In this document: one piece after another, positions 1-8,293 of the stretch
Layout of the letters: each line of letters begins with the position of its first letter
Numbering within the stretch: position 1 is the stretch's first letter
Assembly: GCF_003946115.1 (NCBI RefSeq)
Contig: NZ_RHOH01000008.1
Location: forward strand, 1-64,000
Source: Lacticaseibacillus daqingensis
Lineage (GTDB): Bacteria; Bacillota; Bacilli; Lactobacillales; Lactobacillaceae
Length of the DNA: 64,000 nt
Direction of reading: 5' to 3'
The notes under the pieces: model-generated
Told to the model about the DNA's origin: nothing
The model's database searches: none
The model's input: only the letters and a program-made list of their open reading frames with translations
Translations under genes and position numbers: made by a program

Positions 1-18
1 CGCCGAGTGGTGTCAATT

Positions 19-360
19 TTAGCACCGAATGGGGTAAAAAAGATCGCCGAGTTGGGCAATTCGCTTCGCCGCCTTCAGTTTTGCCACTTGTGTAGGATCA
101 GACCTGAGTGAGTCATGGAAAAATACGTTCGAAGGCAAGGTCTTTGAGTGCTCCAGTATTCCGTTAAGCAAGTTTACTTATAGTGTCTGCAAGAGATCAG
201 CTTTGTCCTGGTAATGCGCATAAAATGTTGTACGATTAATCTGTGCTTTATTGATGAGCTGCATGACTGTAATTTTGTCGTAGCCATCAGTGCCCATAAG
301 CTGAATGAAGGCTTGTTGCAGTAGCTGTTCTGTGCGCTGAAATCTTGGATCGTTTGTCAT
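19..360 (-). pseudogene. TetR-family transcriptional regulator, broken by an in-frame stop
   Basis: Read on the minus strand from ATG at 360, after a GAGGTGA ribosome site, the frame gives a 60-residue TetR N-terminal helix-turn-helix (ITVMQLINKAQINRTTFYAHY). A TAA stop then falls at 178-180. The same frame continues open beyond it for about 50 codons (LLNGILEHSK, then KAAKRIAQLGDLFYPI) to another stop at 19-21, and this stretch looks like the next helices of a TetR ligand-binding domain. One nonsense change therefore seems to have cut the gene, and its far end may also be lost. The first segment could still make a short DNA-binding fragment. The regulated gene is not evident. The helix-turn-helix assignment is firm; the decay scenario is inference. 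Confidence 0.7.
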
Positions 361-764
361 AGCCGATTCACCTCGCAAGCTAATGTTGTTATCCTCAACA
401 TGTGCTTGATTAAAACAAATGGCAAGCAAGTGTTTGGTGAATGTGTCCCACAGCAATGAAGGTGAATGCACACCTCATCGAACAAATTCGGTCGCAATCG
501 ATTCCCAAATATATGATTGTAACAATGAATTAGACACGTTCGGTTCACCAAGTTGCAGGGGCGTTTTTGGCGTATCTTACGGTGTGTTATTAGGCGAAGG
601 AAAAAGAGAGATGACTAGCTAGTCAACTAACGGGGCAGTTATCTTTCAGGTTGTAATTAGTGAGTGCACGACGAAATGTGACGTCTTTTCAATCCCGTAC
701 GGATGCGGGTGCTGGCGGCAGGATGCTTCAGCATACATTATCTGATTATTAAGAGGTAAGCAAA
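361..764. other. Non-coding gap, relatively AT-rich
   Basis: No convincing gene lies here. Short reading frames exist on both strands but lack ribosome sites and family features. The stretch separates the broken TetR gene, whose promoter should lie at its left end reading leftwards, from the HEPN-type gene on the right. No strong -35/-10 pair or hairpin terminator stood out. Confidence 0.5.
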
Positions 765-1706
765 TTGGGTACGGAAGTGAATTTAAGCGTTAACAAACTG
801 ACTATTGATTGGGGAAAGAACAACTCTTTTACGGGTCATTTTTGGCTATTCGATAATTCAAACTTTTGCCTAAGACATGATGATTGGAATTATTCGGATG
901 GTGAGTTAGCCTTATCTATAAAACTGTCAGATGTAAAATTTCGAATGAATGTTTTGGGCTACTCCTTAATGGAATGTGAGAACCGCTTTAAGGAGTTAAT
1001 TGAACGACAACCGAATGGAACGTATATCGTACTAAATTTTCAGATTTTACAGCGTATCATTTTTGAAATCAATTTACCGGTTGTTACGGATCGTTATATT
1101 TTTGAAAAGAATTACGAAAGTTTCTATGATTGGTTAGCAGATCGAATACGCGGTGATCACGAATACTCTGAATTGGAGTTAGCTAAACAAAAGCAGATTG
1201 GTGATGAATACTGGGATGACTTAGATTATTTTTTATTAGAACAGGTAGGACCATATATACTCTTACGATTGTTTTGCGAGAACGATAATAATTCTAAGAT
1301 GAATTTAAACTGGTACTGTCATGAGGTTATCGAAAATGGATGGGTCAGTTTGGCTGATATTGAGTACATTGACGAGAACATGTTAAAAGTCTCTCATGAT
1401 GCAATTTATGGTAGATTGCAGGAAATTGCCATTCAAGAAAGCCGAAACAACAGTACTATTGCCAGCATGGATAAATGGTTGAAATTACATGGTGCGAAAA
1501 ATTATGTTACGAATTACATTAAAGTCTCTAATGGTGGCAGAACATCTCGAATTAGATATACTACACCAACATTCGTTAGAAATGTTATTCATCACCCAGA
1601 AAACAAAAATAATTCATTTTCAAAATCAAACTTGATAAACTCAATAAATACGATTATCTTGATATTAAAAAGCGTCTTACCGGATGATCACAAAGAGGCG
1701 CGTTAA
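765..1706 (+). CDS. Uncharacterised 313-residue protein with a C-terminal HEPN-like RX4H motif
   Basis: The start is TTG at 765, eight bases after AGAGGT. The product is soluble, acidic and rich in Asn, Ile and Tyr. Its codons are much more AT-rich than those of its neighbours, which suggests acquisition. The C-terminus reads FVRNVIHHPENKNN followed by a helix. R272-N273 with H277 fits the R-polar-x3-H signature of HEPN domains, a fold found in many RNases of abortive-infection and toxin-antitoxin systems. The first 250 residues match nothing I recognise. A role in phage defence or RNA cleavage is inference from this motif and the base composition. There is no partner antitoxin or ATPase next to it. 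It could also be a HEPN domain without nuclease activity. Confidence 0.6.
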   Translation: MGTEVNLSVNKLTIDWGKNNSFTGHFWLFDNSNFCLRHDDWNYSDGELALSIKLSDVKFRMNVLGYSLMECENRFKELIERQPNGTYIVLNFQILQRIIFEINLPVVTDRYIFEKNYESFYDWLADRIRGDHEYSELELAKQKQIGDEYWDDLDYFLLEQVGPYILLRLFCENDNNSKMNLNWYCHEVIENGWVSLADIEYIDENMLKVSHDAIYGRLQEIAIQESRNNSTIASMDKWLKLHGAKNYVTNYIKVSNGGRTSRIRYTTPTFVRNVIHHPENKNNSFSKSNLINSINTIILILKSVLPDDHKEAR

Positions 1707-1827
1707 TGGGTCTTTCCAGTTAGATAATATCGAACTTATTTGTGCGAAAGGGCATATGTTAACCGCCGTCTCGATTGTTACGCAAGTCCGTATCATAAGT
1801 GAGGGTTGATTTGAAAGGATGACTGAA

Positions 1828-2292
1828 ATGGCTGACAACTGCTTGATTTGCCAACGAATCAAGATGATTCAAAGCGGAACGAATCCGTATTTTGTTCGAG
1901 CGCTCTCTACTGGATATGTTGTGATTGGAGACGGCCAATATTTCAAGGGCTACACGCTGTTTTTGGCGAAGCAACATGTGACTGAATTACATCGAATGGC
2001 ACCAGAAGTGAAGTTGCAGTTTTTGAAAGAAATGAGTTGGGTGTCGGAAGCTTGTGCGCTTGCGTTCAACGCTGATAAGATGAATCTCGAATTGCTGGGG
2101 AATGGGGATGCCCATGTCCACTGGCATTTGTTCCCGCGGCATCTGGATGACACGCCGAATCCAGGGCCGGTATGGTGGGTGGCGCCTGAAGTGATGTTCG
2201 CAGATGATTATGATCCAGATGCCCAGCAATTGGCGGCGTTACGCCAGCGCTTAGGTGACGCGCTTGACGATGTGGTCACTAAATATTGTTGA
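1828..2292 (+). CDS. HIT family protein (histidine triad nucleotide hydrolase/transferase)
   Basis: This 154-residue HIT-superfamily protein carries the histidine triad HVHWHLF at residues 96-102, preceded by the usual LELLGNGDAH strand. The central histidine becomes nucleotidylated during hydrolysis or transfer of a nucleotide phosphoryl group. The N-terminal CLIC pair resembles the zinc-binding cysteines of some HIT proteins. The start chosen is ATG 1828, because GAAAGGA lies eight bases before it; an in-frame ATG at 1819 overlaps that ribosome site. The natural substrate cannot be told from sequence. Nothing around it suggests an operon. Confidence 0.88.
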   Translation: MADNCLICQRIKMIQSGTNPYFVRALSTGYVVIGDGQYFKGYTLFLAKQHVTELHRMAPEVKLQFLKEMSWVSEACALAFNADKMNLELLGNGDAHVHWHLFPRHLDDTPNPGPVWWVAPEVMFADDYDPDAQQLAALRQRLGDALDDVVTKYC

Positions 2293-2500
2293 GGGCCACG
2301 GTTGCGCATGAGACGGTTAAGTCGAAAGGATGCCGTGTGTGACCACGACGGCTACGCAGATCGTTAAAGCCGGTTGGCATTCATGAATGGGACCGGACCG
2401 TCACTGCCGCCAAGAGGTTTACTGACGGCCTTTGTGATGGCCAAAAACAAGGGTGCATTGCATGCAGTTGCTGAAGCTTGCTAATAGTGAGGGTATTTGG

Positions 2501-3010
2501 ATGACAATAACGACCGTGTTTTTGGACCGTGATGGAACTATTGGTGGGGATGGACACTATACTGCGGTTGAGGGGTTTGTGCCATATGCTGGAAGTGTCG
2601 AGGCGATCAATCAACTGAAATCAGTGGGCATCAAGGTTTTGGCGCTGACGAATCAGACGAAGATCGCAGCAGGCAAAATGTGTGCGACAGAACTGCGTGA
2701 GTCACTCTTAGACCTCGGCTGTGACGCGGTATTTATTTGTCCACATGCGGAGAGCGACAACTGCTTCTGTCGTAAACCACGTACGGGATTAATTGTGCAG
2801 GCACAGAGTCAATTTAGGTTTCGGTCAGATCAGGCGGTGATCATTGGCGATAGCTACCGAGCAGACATGCAATGCGCAACGAACGCAGGGATACGTGGGA
2901 TTCATGTTGCAACGGGACGCGGCAACGCTGGACGTGACACAGTTGAAGGCAAGTTTATCGAACAAGTGGATCTTGCGGCTGCCGCTCGCTGGATATTAGC
3001 GCATGCGTAA
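2501..3010 (+). CDS. HAD-IIIA family phosphatase, GmhB/HisB-N like
   Basis: A 169-residue haloacid dehalogenase-type phosphatase. Motif I is FLDRDGTIGG (nucleophile Asp9), motif II is the LTNQT turn, and motif IV is IIGDSYRADM. The segment CPHAESDNCFCRKP supplies a Cys/His cluster like the zinc loop of D,D-heptose 1,7-bisphosphate phosphatases and HisB N-domains. The start ATG 2501 follows GAGGG by seven bases; an in-frame ATG at 2453 lacks a ribosome site. No heptose or histidine genes are nearby, so the substrate is open and a generic sugar-phosphate phosphatase is safest. Confidence 0.83.
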   Translation: MTITTVFLDRDGTIGGDGHYTAVEGFVPYAGSVEAINQLKSVGIKVLALTNQTKIAAGKMCATELRESLLDLGCDAVFICPHAESDNCFCRKPRTGLIVQAQSQFRFRSDQAVIIGDSYRADMQCATNAGIRGIHVATGRGNAGRDTVEGKFIEQVDLAAAARWILAHA

Positions 3011-3199
3011 TCGTAGGAAGGGGGCGTTCACTTCGGCATACCAACGCTTTGACTATATCGAGACATGTCAATGAGGTTGGGATGGTTTTAATGGGTTTCG
3101 CGTGCTTTAATGAGCTTGTCGTCGCATCAATGAGCAAATCTGAACTAATCGAGTCGCGAACCGGTTTTGTTACGTTCTGATCTAACAAAAGGAGAACAG

Positions 3200-4021
3200 A
3201 TGTCCCAACAAGCTAAGCTCGAACAGATGCTGGAACTGCCAGATCCGCTTATCTTTCAAAGTACTGACATCACATGGCTACTCGACCATGTCGGTGGTCT
3301 GGATGGGGACGTTCGGGATCACCTCACCTACTCGCTGTTGTCGCGGGGCTTCATGGCCGGCGGCTTTACGACCTGTCAAAAAGTGGCCGTGGCAACTCAG
3401 GTAGAAGCAGACAAGGGATTATGGACCGACATCGGATCTGATGGCGGAGATCAAGTGTTTCTGCGGAGCTTTTCAGCGTTGCTCGGCGCATTAATCTTGG
3501 GCGCAGATGCGCAGTCACCTTTTTTGACGGCATCGCAGCAAACGGTCTGGTTTCGGGCAGCCGTTGATTATTTGCCGCGGGAGCGTGATCGGCGCGGTTT
3601 TGTCCCTGGCCGGGGCTGGGCACATGCAATGGCGCATGGCAGTGACTTTCTGAGCGCGGCAATTCGGCATCCAGCGTTTCCAGTGACGCGCCGATCGGCT
3701 GCGATGCACGCTATTCGCGCGGTTCTTGATGCGACGCAGGCTCCGTTTCAAGATGATGAGGAAGAACGATTGGCCGTGGTGTTGCAGGGATTCACGGTCG
3801 ACGCGAGCGGTTGTGAGCAGGTCGCACAACTGCTGACGGATTGTGGGGCGGCGTATTGGCAGGAATACGATCGAGAGCCGTCGAACAACCAGAATTACTA
3901 CCGCATCAGCACTTTCAAGCGTGTGTGCGAGGCGCTGTATTTCTTGGCGCCAAATGTTCGGCAGGCAGCGCAGGCACAACTTGACCGATACTTCAGCGAA
4001 ATGGGTTTGACGCAGCCGTAG
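3200..4021 (+). CDS. DUF2785 domain-containing protein
   Basis: A 273-residue soluble protein with the DUF2785 pattern: an early LTYSLLSRGF segment, then GRGWAHAMAHGSDFL, with conserved Trp-His and Ala-His-x3-Asp near residues 135-150. It is probably all-helical and no function is known for the family. The ATG at 3200 follows AAAAGGAGAACAG, a strong ribosome site; an upstream in-frame start at 3167 has none. It is followed closely by a GNAT acetyltransferase on the same strand. Confidence 0.75.
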   Translation: MSQQAKLEQMLELPDPLIFQSTDITWLLDHVGGLDGDVRDHLTYSLLSRGFMAGGFTTCQKVAVATQVEADKGLWTDIGSDGGDQVFLRSFSALLGALILGADAQSPFLTASQQTVWFRAAVDYLPRERDRRGFVPGRGWAHAMAHGSDFLSAAIRHPAFPVTRRSAAMHAIRAVLDATQAPFQDDEEERLAVVLQGFTVDASGCEQVAQLLTDCGAAYWQEYDREPSNNQNYYRISTFKRVCEALYFLAPNVRQAAQAQLDRYFSEMGLTQP

Positions 4022-4069
4022 CCCTTCGGCGGTCGCATTGATCGGCCATGGCCTGATAAGGAGCACAAC

Positions 4070-4549
4070 ATGGACATTCAGGTGAGACGTTTTGAAAACC
4101 GCGATGCCGAATCCGTTACGCGGCTGGTTGCGCGCACGTTGCGCGAATCCAATCGGCAAGATTACGCTGAGGCCTACATTGAGGCGGATGTTCGCCGGCT
4201 ATCGGCGACTTTTTTCGTTGAGAAAGCCGCGCAGACACACTTCTATGTCTTTGCGCATCAGGCGCAGATTATTGGGACTGGTGCAATCGGGTCGTACTGG
4301 GGTAGTGAGACCGAGTTCAGCCTCTTTGATATCTTTGTGCGGCCAGACTATCAGGGCCAAGGAGTCGGGCGCTTGATCCTCGAAACGCTCGAAAGCGATC
4401 CCTATTTCAAGCGCGCTGAGCGGGTTGAGATCCCCGCGTCGATCACGGGACTGGCCTTCTACCGGCACATGGGCTACGACTTCAAAAACGGATTGGCCGA
4501 GCTGGACGATGAACAGCTTTATCGGCTGGAGAAGCGCAGGGGAAGCTGA
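4070..4549 (+). CDS. GNAT family N-acetyltransferase
   Basis: This 159-residue GNAT-fold protein has the acetyl-CoA pyrophosphate loop QGQGVG at residues 95-100 inside IFVRPDYQGQGVGRLIL, and the C-terminal AFYRHMGYDF motif typical of the fold. The start ATG follows AAGGAG. The acceptor substrate cannot be inferred. It lies 48 bases after the DUF2785 gene and may be cotranscribed with it. Confidence 0.85.
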   Translation: MDIQVRRFENRDAESVTRLVARTLRESNRQDYAEAYIEADVRRLSATFFVEKAAQTHFYVFAHQAQIIGTGAIGSYWGSETEFSLFDIFVRPDYQGQGVGRLILETLESDPYFKRAERVEIPASITGLAFYRHMGYDFKNGLAELDDEQLYRLEKRRGS

Positions 4550-4607
4550 CGCTGCAGGGGCACTGGCGCCCAGCAGCAGGGCCGGCAGTCGCTGTGACTC
4601 GTCAAAG

Positions 4608-4636
4608 TTGACATTTGCCAATCTCGATGGTTTAAT
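4608..4636 (+). promoter_or_regulatory. Sigma-A promoter for the arsR/DJ-1 pair
   Basis: TTGACA at 4608-4613, a 17-base spacer, and TTTAAT at 4631-4636. A small inverted repeat TTGTT-CAA-AACAA directly follows the -10 and could be an ArsR operator. The promoter match is strong; the operator is only a suggestion. Confidence 0.72.
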
Positions 4637-4664
4637 TGTTCAAAACAACGAACGGAGCATGCAC

Positions 4665-5000
4665 ATGGCAAATTTTGTTGCATTGAAGCAGGAGTTTGCG
4701 GCTTGTAGTGATTTTCTCGTGGCGTTAGGGGATTCGAAACGTCAGGCCATCATTATTCGGCTATTGGAAGCGGAGAAGGTTTGTGATGGGTTGCAGGTGC
4801 CGGATCTGACCGAAGCAACAGGCCTTTCTCGACCAGCTGTGTCACACCATTTGAAAGTGTTACGCGATGTGAAAATTGTTGATTACCGGAGCGAGGGAAC
4901 GAAGAACTACTATTTTCTAGCGCACGACACCGAGGCGGTCGCGCAGCTACAACGCCTGTTAGCGGACGTTGCAACGGTGATGGAGGAACACAACCGATGA
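4665..5000 (+). CDS. ArsR/SmtB family transcriptional regulator
   Basis: A 111-residue winged-helix regulator. The recognition segment DLTEATGLSRPAVSHHLKVLRD followed by the wing YRSEGTKNYYFL is diagnostic of ArsR. No cysteine-rich metal site (such as ELCVCDL) is present, so it may sense something other than a metal. ATG 4665 is preferred over ATG 4659 because CGGAG ends seven bases before it. The stop overlaps the next start as ATGA, so it is translationally coupled to the DJ-1/PfpI gene, which it probably controls together with itself. Confidence 0.88.
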   Translation: MANFVALKQEFAACSDFLVALGDSKRQAIIIRLLEAEKVCDGLQVPDLTEATGLSRPAVSHHLKVLRDVKIVDYRSEGTKNYYFLAHDTEAVAQLQRLLADVATVMEEHNR

Positions 5001-5674
5001 AGAAAGTGTTGATCGTCGAAACCAATGTCACCCGGTATCAAGGAACGCAGGACCCGACCGGCTTGTGGCTGGGAGAGGCGGCGGAGTTTGTCGATGAGAT
5101 GAATCAGGCGGGGATCGCGGTTGATTACGTCAGTCCTAAAGGGGGCTTTGTCCCGCTAGATCCGCGCAGCATGAAGTATACGGATGCAGCCATCATGGCT
5201 GTTTATGAGACGCCGGACTTTGTTCAACGTGCGTTGGTTGCGACCTTGCGACCGGATCAAGTGAAGCCTGAGGATTATCGCGCGATCTACTATACGGGTG
5301 GCCACGGGGTGATGTGGGACTTTCCAGATAATCCTGAGCTGCAGCAATTGGCGCTAGCGATTTATGCTCAGGGGGGCTACGTTGCGTCCGTCTGTCACGG
5401 CATTGCGGGATTGTTGAACATCAAGGACGACCAGGGCAACTATTTGATCGCGGGCAAAACTGTCACCGGCTTCACGCGCAGTGAGGAAATGATTGCGGGT
5501 AAGCAGTCGGTGGTGCCATTCCTCAACCGAAAAGTGGCGGAAGCTCATGGGGCAAAATTCACCCAAAAGCGCTTCTACAAGACGTACGCGGTAAAGGATG
5601 GCCGGCTTTTGACGGGGCAGAATCCGTTCTCGGTCCGGGCCGTCGCAAAATTGTTGCGCAATGAACTGAAGTAA
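4997..5674 (+). CDS. DJ-1/PfpI superfamily protein (Hsp31/glyoxalase III-like)
   Basis: A 225-residue class I glutamine amidotransferase-like protein. The nucleophile elbow is SVCHGIAGLL with Cys133-His134, an acidic residue sits near LGEAAEF (27-30), and the YYTGGHGVMWDFP loop is typical of the Hsp31-like branch. Members hydrate methylglyoxal to lactate or act as redox-linked chaperones. Pairing with an ArsR regulator and the nearby zinc-less quinone oxidoreductase and SDR suggests a response to reactive carbonyls, but this is inference. It is followed by an intrinsic terminator. Confidence 0.85.
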   Translation: MKKVLIVETNVTRYQGTQDPTGLWLGEAAEFVDEMNQAGIAVDYVSPKGGFVPLDPRSMKYTDAAIMAVYETPDFVQRALVATLRPDQVKPEDYRAIYYTGGHGVMWDFPDNPELQQLALAIYAQGGYVASVCHGIAGLLNIKDDQGNYLIAGKTVTGFTRSEEMIAGKQSVVPFLNRKVAEAHGAKFTQKRFYKTYAVKDGRLLTGQNPFSVRAVAKLLRNELK

Positions 5675-5681
5675 GCATCGG

Positions 5682-5710
5682 CAGCGTCTGAAAAGGCGCT
5701 GTTTTTGTTT
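5682..5710 (+). terminator. Intrinsic terminator after the arsR/DJ-1 operon
   Basis: A short AGCG...CGCT stem separated by an A-rich loop is followed by GTTTTTGTTT. It sits ten bases past the DJ-1 stop codon. Confidence 0.65.
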
Positions 5711-5743
5711 GCGCGGGTGGCAGGCAATGCGAACTTGCGTTGG

Positions 5744-5774
5744 TTGACAACTTTAAACCAATACGCTAAAGTTG
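5744..5774 (+). promoter_or_regulatory. Promoter with overlapping palindromic operator
   Basis: TTGACA at 5744-5749, a 17-base spacer and TAAAGT at 5767-5772. A perfect inverted repeat, CAACTTTA (5748-5755) and TAAAGTTG (5767-5774), overlaps both promoter elements, which is the geometry expected for a repressor that blocks RNA polymerase. The regulator is unknown; the ArsR protein immediately upstream or the broken TetR are candidates. Confidence 0.72.
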
Positions 5775-5828
5775 TTCGAGTTAACGGTTCTAAAAATTAA
5801 ACCAATGAACAAATCGGAGGAGAACAGA

Positions 5829-6869
5829 ATGCCCGAAACGATGAAAGCTGCCGTCATTGAGGCGTATCAGCAGCCGATGCCAACCTTGAAGCAAGTCGCG
5901 ATCCCCACGCCTCGGCCCAACGATGTGCTAGTGCAGATCGTAGCCGCCAGCATCAACCCGATCGACCTGAAAACAAAAGATGGCGGGCTCAGGATGCTTT
6001 TGAAGTATGACATGCCCCTCATTATGGGCAGTGATTTTTCTGGGGTGGTCACGGCTATTGGTGAGTCGGTTTCAACCTATCATGTTGGTGATGTGGTATA
6101 CGGCCGGGTACAAAAAAATCGAATCGGGACGTTCGCAGAGTTTATCGCCGTGGATCAAGGTGACATTGCGCTGAAGCCGGCAAACATGACGTTCGAGGAA
6201 GCCGCGTCAATTCCCTTGGTGGGGTTGACCAGCTATCAAGCGCTTCACGACATCATGGCGATTCGCCCCGGTCAGAAAGTGCTGATTCAAGGGGGCTCAG
6301 GGGGGATCGGCAGCATCGCGATTCAGATCGCCAAACACATGGGGGCCTATGTGGCGACCACGACATCAGCGGATCACTTTGCGCTCGTCCGGGCACTGGG
6401 CGCAGATGAGCTGATCGACTATCGCACCACCGATTTTTCCAAAGTGTTGGCTGATTACGACTTTGTGCTGGATACGCGTGGTGGCCAGACCTTGGCAGAT
6501 GCGTTCAAGATCATTCGGCCAGGTGGGCAGATCGTCAGCATCGCGGGCCTGCCCAATGCACGGTTTGGCCGTGAATATGGGGTGCCTTTGTGGAAGCGGT
6601 GGGCATTTGGCGTTGCGACGCGCCAGCTGACCAAGTTGGAGAAGCAAACGGGTGCAACATACACGTTCTTATTTATGAAGCCTAGCGGTGCCGAGCTTGA
6701 AACACTTCGCCAGCTTATTGAGCACGGGGTGATTCATGCAGTCATTGACCGCGTGGTGCCCTTTGATCAAATCGAATCAGCGTTAACCTATTCCAAGTCC
6801 GGTCAAGCCGCGGGGAAAATCATTTTGAAAATGACGACGCAATTCGATCAGGTGGGGGCGCGAGAATGA
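5829..6869 (+). CDS. Zinc-less NADP-dependent alcohol dehydrogenase / quinone oxidoreductase (MDR family)
   Basis: A 346-residue medium-chain reductase. It has the GroES-like N-domain with NPIDLKTKDGG and MGSDFSGVV, then the nucleotide-binding loop IQGGSGGIGSIAIQIAK near residues 152-168. The catalytic and structural zinc cysteines of alcohol dehydrogenases are absent, placing it with zeta-crystallin/QOR enzymes that reduce quinones or enones with NAD(P)H. ATG 5829 follows a strong AGGAG site; the upstream in-frame starts at 5772 and 5805 do not. It is driven by the operator-bearing promoter just upstream and converges on the SDR gene. Confidence 0.88.
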   Translation: MPETMKAAVIEAYQQPMPTLKQVAIPTPRPNDVLVQIVAASINPIDLKTKDGGLRMLLKYDMPLIMGSDFSGVVTAIGESVSTYHVGDVVYGRVQKNRIGTFAEFIAVDQGDIALKPANMTFEEAASIPLVGLTSYQALHDIMAIRPGQKVLIQGGSGGIGSIAIQIAKHMGAYVATTTSADHFALVRALGADELIDYRTTDFSKVLADYDFVLDTRGGQTLADAFKIIRPGGQIVSIAGLPNARFGREYGVPLWKRWAFGVATRQLTKLEKQTGATYTFLFMKPSGAELETLRQLIEHGVIHAVIDRVVPFDQIESALTYSKSGQAAGKIILKMTTQFDQVGARE

Positions 6870-6939
6870 TCACTGAAATCCAGTGACCGAAATTCAGCGA
6901 ATGGTGCTTATGGCAACCTTCGAAATGAGCCAGGCCCCT

Positions 6940-7974
6940 TCATCGAATGTCAAACTTGACGCCAGCCAAGTCCTCCCCGAGGGCCCAGAGCTGCTCGGCA
7001 AGCTTCGGGTCGATCGACCAGGGTCGCACGCCGAACTTTGAGTGGCTGGCGGCGGGGACCGCAGTGCCGATATTGGCGTCTTCGATGAAGACACCGCCTT
7101 TGCGAGCTAACTGGCGGCTGGTGGCGGCCCACAGGATGGGAGCGGCACCTTGACTGACGGTTTTGAAATAATCGTATTCCGATTGGCCGTGGCGACGCGC
7201 CCTCAATTTGTTGCGAAGGCTGATCACGCGGCTGAACTGGAGCTGATTCAGCACGAAGCTCGCAGCGGTTTGAACGTGGCGATTATGGGGCATAAAGCGG
7301 CCTAGGCTGGTGCCAGGGACTAGTCCTGGGTGCACGGCGAATGCGCGGACGCCGTCTTTTTGGCCGCGCTTGTCGAGCGCGACAGCAAATAAGCTGTCGG
7401 CGGCCTTGGACTGGGCGTAGGCGACATGTGAATCGTAGTCGCGGTGCTCAAAGTTGGGATCCGTGAAGTCCACGCCGTTCCAGCTTTGCGCGCGTGATGT
7501 CACCACGATGACACGCGCGGCGGGTGCCTTTTTCAACGCGGGGTAAAGGGCTTGGGTGAGCTGGAAGTGGCCGAGGTAATTGGTCGACAGCTGCGATTCG
7601 TTGCCGCGGCGATCGCGTCGCAGTGGGGCAAACATGATGCCAGCGCATTCGATCAAAATGTCCAAGTGCTCGTGATGCCGCAGCCATTCGTTGGCAAAGC
7701 TGGTGATCGAGGCGGGGGCCATTAAATCCAGGACGCCGATTTCGGTATTCGGCAGATTGCCGACTGCTTCTTGGGCTTTCTTGAGCGTCCGGGCGGGAAC
7801 GGTGACGTGGGCGCCTGCTTTGACAAGGGCCTTGGTGACTTGCAACCCGATACCACTGTACCCTCCGGTCACAATGACGGTTCGGTCGTGCAAGTCGATG
7901 CCCTTCATCACTTGCTTGGCCGTTGCGGTCATGTCAAACGGGCTAGCGATCGGTTGTTGCGGTGTTGTCCCCAT
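6940..7974 (-). CDS. Short-chain dehydrogenase/reductase (SDR)
   Basis: A 344-residue SDR with the cofactor motif TGGYSGIG at 36-43, the ECAGIM strand near 109-114, and the catalytic set Ser160, Tyr186 and Lys190 (YAQSK). The long form resembles retinol-dehydrogenase-like SDRs. ATG 7974 is nine bases after AAAAGGAG. Its own promoter and a 14-bp palindrome lie directly upstream, so it is probably a single regulated gene. The substrate is unknown. Convergence with the quinone oxidoreductase puts two NAD(P)H reductases side by side. Confidence 0.88.
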   Translation of the reverse strand: MGTTPQQPIASPFDMTATAKQVMKGIDLHDRTVIVTGGYSGIGLQVTKALVKAGAHVTVPARTLKKAQEAVGNLPNTEIGVLDLMAPASITSFANEWLRHHEHLDILIECAGIMFAPLRRDRRGNESQLSTNYLGHFQLTQALYPALKKAPAARVIVVTSRAQSWNGVDFTDPNFEHRDYDSHVAYAQSKAADSLFAVALDKRGQKDGVRAFAVHPGLVPGTSLGRFMPHNRHVQTAASFVLNQLQFSRVISLRNKLRARRHGQSEYDYFKTVSQGAAPILWAATSRQLARKGGVFIEDANIGTAVPAASHSKFGVRPWSIDPKLAEQLWALGEDLAGVKFDIR

Positions 7975-7994
7975 GGCGTCATGCTCCTTTTAAC

Positions 7995-8008
7995 GTGACA
8001 GTTGTCAC
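7995..8008. promoter_or_regulatory. 14-bp palindromic operator GTGACAGTTGTCAC
   Basis: A symmetric site with perfect 6-bp arms, GTGACA and TGTCAC, lies between the -10 element and the ribosome site of the SDR gene. Its position, just downstream of the transcription start, is typical of a repressor roadblock. The shape is like those used by TetR- or MarR-type repressors. The cognate regulator is not evident next to it. Confidence 0.62.
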
Positions 8009-8020
8009 TGGTATGTGCGT

Positions 8021-8049
8021 ATGATAGGCGCTCGTATGATCAATGGCAA
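8021..8049 (-). promoter_or_regulatory. Sigma-A promoter of the SDR gene
   Basis: On the minus strand TTGCCA (8049-8044), a 17-base spacer and TATCAT (8026-8021). Each element is one base off consensus and the spacing is ideal. Confidence 0.68.
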
Positions 8050-8089
8050 GCGAATTAAGCTTAACCGTTACAATGAGGCGGGGTCTGTA

Positions 8090-8293
8090 ATGGCTGACCT
8101 GTATCGTCAAGCACAACGAGAACTGAGCAGAGAAAGCCTGCGTGCCGCGCTGCAGGTCGGTGCGTTCCGCTTTTTCCGCGCCACGCTTGACCGCTTCGAC
8201 CTCACGCAGCGGTGGGACGCCTTAAAGGCCGCTACCTACGTCCAACTCGCGCGGCAATGGTGCCGAGACAACGGCATTCAATTCACCGAATAG
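8090..8293 (+). CDS. Small uncharacterised protein (67 residues)
   Basis: The frame is open from 8015, but the first codons overlap the SDR promoter, so ATG 8090 after GAGGCGGGG is preferred. The product is a charged, mostly helical 67-residue peptide rich in Arg, Ala and Leu with two Trp, and has no membrane segment or known motif. It is divergent from the SDR gene. It may be a real small gene or chance coding in GC-rich DNA. Confidence 0.4.
   Translation: MADLYRQAQRELSRESLRAALQVGAFRFFRATLDRFDLTQRWDALKAATYVQLARQWCRDNGIQFTE

Noticed and set aside
1-52. Possible insertion sequence end (CGCCGAGTGG near 1 and CGCCGAGTTG near 45)
   Set aside because: Only short similarity and the element would lie outside the window; nothing to confirm it.
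419-622. A 67-codon frame in the left gap
   Set aside because: No ribosome site, no recognisable features, and poor codon pattern.
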